DNA of 64,000 nucleotides, taken from assembly GCF_024679245.1 (NCBI RefSeq), contig NC_090184.1:8216047-8280046 (forward strand). Direction: 5' to 3'. Positions 58,967 through 64,000 of this stretch are shown in pieces; positions within the stretch are counted from its first letter, which is position 1, and each line of letters opens with the position of its first letter. The notes under the pieces were generated by a model that was not told the DNA's origin, searched no databases, and saw only the letters and a list, made by a program, of their open reading frames with translations. Made by a program: the position numbers and the translations under genes. This DNA comes from Pseudorasbora parva (Eukaryota; Chordata; Actinopteri; Cypriniformes; Gobionidae).

Positions 58967-60256
58967 ATGTCAACTGATGCTGTACAGCCCTCTCCACGGA
59001 GAATAACAAGGCTGACTGGAACTCCTGGCACACCAAGCCGCAACCCAGAGTTCAGTTGTCCAGTCAAATCATCTCCGGGGATACGCAAACCAAGTGCGGT
59101 GGAACGTTTGGAAGCAGACAAGGCCAAGTACGTCAAGAGTCAACAGGTGGCTTTGAAAAAGCAGCAGCCAGTCACTTGTTCCTCCAACAACAGCCAGAGT
59201 GGACAAGGTCCTCAACAGCCATCGAGGAAGATCCCTGCAAAACCCACCAAGTCTGAAACGCCACCCCTTAACCTAGAACATCTTTGCAAATTGATCGATG
59301 GAGTCAGCATTTCCTCCGCTCCAGTCGTTTCTACACAAAACAACAGCACTGGAAAAGCTCAAGATGCTACAGATCTATGCAAGCCCATCTCTCCAACACT
59401 TGCATTGGATGAACCTTCTGTTGGGTCAACTTCAAGTCAAGGGAAAGCTGCAGTAGAAGCTTCAGCAGTTAATGGATGTCCTACCATGACGGTGCGGAGA
59501 GTCGATGTCAGACCGCAGTTACCTCAAATGAGGATGGCGAGTAGACAGCAGCTACAGAACCGCTCACAGGTCCAAATGGCCACGCGGCAGGTCCCGATAA
59601 AACTTCTGCATTTGCTTAGACCGTACACACAGCCAAACCAGCAACCAATTGATTTCAAAAGACTCTACAATGCCACAAACATCACCCGAGGACCTATGAA
59701 ACCACCGAACAGTGCTCCACAAACCTCCCCTTCTTCTAAATCCCCATCTAGCCCTCTCCCTATAAAACCAAACACAGAACAATTATCGTGTACCTCTCCG
59801 ACCCCACTTACGCCAACCTCGTCGGCAAACCTGGCCATTACTTCGTTCCTAGCCAAAAATGACTGCCAGTCGCCACCCTCTCCAGCCATCACTCGGCTCT
59901 CCTCAACAAGCTCCAGGAAGCGTCCTTCACTGACGCGCTCAAAATCTGATGTCAGCGACTGCTTTTCGCGAGCCGGGGTAGAGCTTGAGCGCTTCTTTAA
60001 TTATTGTGGCCTTGACCCATCGGATTTAGAGGAGCTAGCAACACCGGGTTCTGACATTGTGTCCGTTTCACGTCTTCGTAGCGCCAGTGCCCCAGCATCC
60101 GAGCGTACAGCTGAGGGTGAAGATGAGGAAGAAGAAGCAGCGAAAGATGAACGTCCTGTTTATGGTGTTTCCGTCATTGAGAGAAATGCTCGAGTGATCA
60201 AGTGGCTTTATGGAATGCGCCAGGCCAAAGAGAGTCCCAAAGTGGCAGATATGTAA
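58967..60256 (+). CDS. fam110a: FAM110-family protein, closest to FAM110A
   Basis: A single-exon coding region of 429 aa; the acceptor tccgcag at 58847 gives about 119 bp of leader before the ATG, which has A at -3. Conserved family blocks are visible: RKPSAVERLEADKAKYVKSQ (residues 40-59), RRVDVRPQ in the middle, RSKSDVSDCFSRAG..ERFFNYCGLDP (324-352) and a C-terminal YGVSVIERNARVIKWLYGMRQ (399-419). FAM110 proteins localise to centrosomes and spindle poles and influence cell-cycle progression. The RRVDVRP and LEHLCKLID segments favour FAM110A over B, C and D, but the protein is longer than human FAM110A (about 295 aa), so paralogue choice is less sure than family. The middle is Ser/Pro/Thr-rich and probably disordered, with a short acidic run near 384-391. 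Confidence 0.93.
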   Translation: MSTDAVQPSPRRITRLTGTPGTPSRNPEFSCPVKSSPGIRKPSAVERLEADKAKYVKSQQVALKKQQPVTCSSNNSQSGQGPQQPSRKIPAKPTKSETPPLNLEHLCKLIDGVSISSAPVVSTQNNSTGKAQDATDLCKPISPTLALDEPSVGSTSSQGKAAVEASAVNGCPTMTVRRVDVRPQLPQMRMASRQQLQNRSQVQMATRQVPIKLLHLLRPYTQPNQQPIDFKRLYNATNITRGPMKPPNSAPQTSPSSKSPSSPLPIKPNTEQLSCTSPTPLTPTSSANLAITSFLAKNDCQSPPSPAITRLSSTSSRKRPSLTRSKSDVSDCFSRAGVELERFFNYCGLDPSDLEELATPGSDIVSVSRLRSASAPASERTAEGEDEEEEAAKDERPVYGVSVIERNARVIKWLYGMRQAKESPKVADM

Positions 60257-60440
60257 CAGACAACAAGGGACTACCAACCACAATTAAGACTGAAATCAAA
60301 TCAAGGTGCTTACTGTGCTTTTCCCATTCAGTATTGTGTCTGTTTCCATATACTTTAGAGATGAATCTACTGTGTTTGTCATTTGTATTGGCTTAAGCTT
60401 GGTGGTCATTAGCATGACTTTCATAGTTATTGTGAACGCC

Positions 60441-60446
60441 AATAAA
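60441..60446 (+). promoter_or_regulatory. proximal AATAAA poly(A) signal of the fam110 gene
   Basis: AATAAA about 185 bp after the stop codon, followed by TG-rich sequence (cattgtctttttc). It would give a short 3' UTR. Confidence 0.55.
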
Positions 60447-60720
60447 CCTTTGAACATAATGCGTTTTTTGCATTGTCTTTTTCAACAATAAGCTGTACTT
60501 GACAAGCTGAATCAAATGATGGCAGGGTTTTTGGAAGATGTATCCAAAACTAATGTATACAAAGTTATTTGTCATCCCATTTTCAATGTGGACTAATGCT
60601 TGTTTATATCTTGTAATATATTTTGTATTTTTTGTCATGTGATGATAAATAATATGTGAATATTTGTTTAGTTTGTCACTGTTAAACTCATTGGTTTACT
60701 CAGACACCTGAGATCTTTAT

Positions 60721-60740
60721 AGTATATATATATATATATG
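60721..60740. repeat. short (TA)n repeat
   Basis: TATATATATATATAT within the possible long 3' UTR of the fam110 gene. Confidence 0.85.
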
Positions 60741-60947
60741 TTCCTCCTATCTCTATAAGATAGGAGGAAAATGTTGCTTTGGTACACAACATTTGGTACA
60801 CTAAATGCAATGGTACACAACATATTCCAAGTAAGCAATCCTGCACAAGTGAGCAGATTTGATCTGTTAAGAGGTTAAAACCAATCGTATTTGACAAATA
60901 GACTGTTTTAGCAAAATTATCTATTTGAGATCTGTATGAGCAAAAAG

Positions 60948-60953
60948 AATAAA
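60948..60953 (+). promoter_or_regulatory. distal AATAAA poly(A) signal of the fam110 gene
   Basis: AATAAA about 690 bp after the stop codon, followed by a T/G-rich stretch (ttgtcattgtatcc). Use of this site would give a longer 3' UTR that includes a short TA repeat at 60721-60740. Confidence 0.45.
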
Positions 60954-61439
60954 GAATTTACCCCGAGCATTTCTGGATTGTCATTGTATCCTATATAACA
61001 TATATGTCGTTTTTTAAACTGGGGTGGTGTCAAAACTGGTGTTTCCTCTGGTATAAAAATAGCATTTAAAAGAATACAGCTTTTGAAGGTCACAATGTTT
61101 TTCTATTATATATTCACTTTATCATCATTTCCTGTTATTATAGCCAGGGAAACTGGGGGTGGGGTGTAGTTACTTTTTTAGACCATAGTTTTGAATTCAC
61201 TATATTTCCATCAAAGTTCTGTAAACATTTGCCTTGTGCCCAACCTGTGTATCTCTTAATAGTTTGTGGATGACAAAAGCATCATTGAGGACAGTCCGCC
61301 AGGAACAACAACACGATGAAAACAGTTCTCAGTTCACAAATTACTCTTTATTGTCCAGATTCACAACACATGGACCTGACTGTAGCTGAATTACTTTATA
61401 GCTTGAGGACTACATTACTTTAAATGAGTCCATCCCCAA

Positions 61440-63960
61440 GATTATTGTTATAAACACAAACCATGTCTAAAAGGTAAAGGGGGAGGGGTTGCGATAATTT
61501 ATAATAATATCTTCAGTATTACACAGAAATCTAGTTTAAAATCGAATTCCTTTGAAGTCTTGGTGCTTTATGTAATGTTATGTAGTGAAATTAATAAATC
61601 CCATTTGACAATTTTCTGTTGGCTACTTTATACAGGCCACCAATGCAGACTTTATCAAATAATTTGCTGGTTTTCTATCAGAGTTAGTACTGGCTGCAGA
61701 AAAAGTACTAATTGTTGGTACTAAAGCTGCAAAGCCATCCCCTCGCTTCAAATATGGCAGGACTATCACCGCTGCGACTAAAGGTTGCTTTGTAAATAAT
61801 CTTCCTCATCAGTTTCATCTCCTCAGCATCCCAGATACCCTAGAGGAACTCGATGTTGCAACAGAAACTATTGACTCTCTCTTTTCCAGCACTTTAGACA
61901 TAGTTGCTCCCTGGCGCTTAAAGAAGATTAAAGAATATAGTCCAATGCCGTGGTACAACGAGCACACTCGGGCCCTTAAAACAGCAGCCAGAAAAATGAA
62001 GCACAGCTGGAAGAAAATGATAAATTACGCTCATTCACTGCTATAGGAGGAGAAGAATTGGCTAAACTTGTTAAATCATCAAAATCAACAACATGTATGC
62101 TTGACCCTATACCGACTAGACTACTAAAAGAGATACTTCCAGAGGTCATAGATCCTCTGTTTATTATTATTAATTCATCTTTAACATTAGGATATGTACC
62201 GAAGACTTAAGTTGACTATTATTAAACCACTTATTTAAAAAACGCAGCTTGATCCTACAAAATTAGTCAAATACAGGCCAATCTCAAATCTACCCTTTCT
62301 GTCAACAATACTAGAAAAGGCTGTGTCTTCACAATTATGTTACTTTAAAAAAAAAAAAAATGTTATCGGTGAGGATTTCCAGTCAGGATTTAGACCGTAT
62401 CATAGTACTGAGACTGCTCTCATCAGAATTACAAATGATTTACTCTTATCATCAAATCGTGGTTCTATCTCTCTCTCTCTATTAGTGTTACTTGTTACCA
62501 CAACATTCTTTTGAATAGACTCGAAAATTATGTTGCATTAGGGAAATTGCATTGACCGTTATCAGTTTGTAGCGGTAAATAAAGTCACACCAAACACAAC
62601 AAGTTCAGTATGGAGTACCGCAAGGCTCAGTGTTAGGACCGTTGCTCTTCACCCTGTATATGCTACCACTGGGAGATATCATTAGGAAGCATGACGTTAG
62701 TTTTCATTGTTATGCTGACGATACTCAGCTCTATATTTCTTCACAGCCTGACGAAACTTACCAATTTCACAAGATTAACGGAATATAAATTGATATAAAA
62801 CTGATATAAAATATTGGATGACAAGTAATTTCCTGCAATTTAGTTCAGAAAAAAAATAAATTAAAAAAAAATATTACTTGACAAAAAAAACTCCACAAGT
62901 AGTAACCTAGAATACTGTCTAACACTTGATGACTGCTCTGTCGTCAGTGAGGAACCTGGGTGTGCTCTTTGATACCAATCTTTCATTTGAAAGCCACGTT
63001 TCTAGCATCTGTAAAACTGCATTCTACCATCTTAAAAATATATCTAAATTACAGCACATGCTTTCAATGCAAAATGCTAAAGAGTTAGTTCAAGTGTTCA
63101 TAAGCTCAAGGCTAGATTATTGTAATGCTCTACTGGGTGGTTGCCCTGCTCGCTTAATAAACAAACTCCAGCTAGTCCAAAACGCAGCAGCTCGAGTTCT
63201 TACTAGAACCAGGAAGTATGATCATATTAGTCCAGTTCTGTCAACACTGCACTGGCTCCCTATTAAACATCGCATACATTTTAAAATCCTGCTTATTACT
63301 TACAAAGCACTAAATAGTTTAACTCCCCGGTACTTAAGCGAGCTCTTAACACATTATACTCCATAACGTCTATTACGGTCTCAAAACTCTGGCCAGTTGA
63401 TAATACCTAGAATATCTAAATCAACTGCAGGCGGTCGATCATTTTCCTATTTAGCACCTAAACTCTGGAATAGTCTTCCTAGCATTGTTTAGGAAGCTGA
63501 CACACTCTGTCAGATTAAATCTAGACTAAAAACACACCTCTTTACTACGACATAGACATAAAATAGTTTTAACCTTTTATTATTCAAATCAATTGAATTG
63601 TTAGGCTGCATTAATTAGGTCAGCTGGAACCGGGAACACTTCCCATAACACCCAATCTACACATTACATAAAAAGAGTGGCATCTACGCTAATGTTAGTC
63701 TCTCTGTTTATCCCAAGGTTTACTCTAGTTAGCCGGACCCGGGCCGTATCCAGATCAGATGGTGGACCTGCACCCAGACATGACCAGCACACCCCTAAGT
63801 GTCTGCAGTGACCGTCTCAATTGGTGTCTCCTCTGATTTTGCCTCATCGACACGTCATTCTCAATAAATCCGTCTCTGGCGAGATGACTCCGATCCTTCA
63901 AATAGTCATATTTTTGTGTAATCGACGCGTCATCCTCAATAAACCCGTCTCTGGCGTGAT
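61440..63960 (+). mobile_element. L2-like non-LTR retrotransposon, decayed
   Basis: Endonuclease remnant (GGVAIIYNNIF ... LLYRPPMQ region, 61470-61660), reverse transcriptase N-part ([17 protein letters not shown], 62270-62340; [15 protein letters not shown]), the catalytic block [14 protein letters not shown] and YADDTQLY (62605-62750), the C-terminal RT-linked region (62926-63366) and a 3' UTR (63600 on). Frameshifts and stops break it in many places. Confidence 0.85.
62230..63366 (+). pseudogene. LINE reverse transcriptase pseudogene
   Basis: RT motifs in order: [46 protein letters not shown] with both catalytic Asp kept, then LGVLFDTNLSFESHVSSICKTAFYHL, SRLDYCNALLGG, LQLVQNAAARVLT and LHWLPIKHRIHFKILL. 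Internal deletions and frameshifts separate the pieces. Confidence 0.88.
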
Positions 63961-64000
63961 ACCTCAAACTTTCGAATATTCCGATCTAATATGATTTCTG

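Noticed and set aside
59564..59892. Minus-strand ORFs within the fam110 coding exon
   Set aside because: Antisense shadows; no domain.

Overview
The window looks like chromosomal DNA from a cyprinid fish (the zebrafish, carp and goldfish group). It carries two vertebrate genes with GT-AG introns, and the rest is a dense layer of fish-type transposons: hAT MITEs, several Tc1 lineages, a Harbinger copy, TTAA-ended MITEs, solo LTRs and an L2-like LINE. I see no bacterial, organellar or viral gene. The order (cyprinid) is judged from remembered repeat families and is an inference.

Layout. Positions 1-27,100 hold no recognisable host exon. This part is a stack of repeats: hAT MITEs at 55-848 and 3301-4688, a solo LTR at 7458-7739, a Tc1 copy at 7807-9385, a 1-kb inverted-LTR palindrome at 9973-10971 inside an older MITE, a Harbinger copy at 12729-14004 with a second MITE in its coding region, a second inverted-LTR element at 15731-16387, and a deleted Tc1 copy at 21092-22285. 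Positions 27,114-50,573 (+) hold nine exons of a Prickle-family gene, best matched to prickle3. They encode the PET domain, three LIM domains, a long Ser/Pro- and acid-rich tail and a C-terminal CaaX box (CILS). The upstream exon(s) with the start codon were not found. Its introns carry four Tc1, MULE-like, hAT and LINE insertion clusters and two long simple repeats next to exons. Positions 54,600-60,953 (+) hold a complete FAM110-family gene (closest to fam110a) with two candidate non-coding leader exons and a single-exon 429-aa coding region. Positions 61,440-63,960 hold a decayed L2-like LINE.

The two genes are transcribed in the same direction. Prickle proteins act in planar cell polarity and FAM110 proteins are associated with centrosomes and the cell cycle; nothing here shows that they work together.

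Most notable observations: (1) two independent insertions in which a Gypsy-like LTR is arranged head to head, so that both outer ends are the 5' end of the LTR, each flanked by a perfect 5-bp target duplication; (2) a (TG)42 tract that replaces the polypyrimidine tract directly before a PET-domain exon whose skipping would keep the frame; (3) a GTGA array in the last prickle3 intron that is a run of dozens of consensus-like 5' splice sites; (4) three members of one TAGCCTG-ended family, each with a perfect 9-bp target duplication; (5) several multi-level nested insertions readable to the base.
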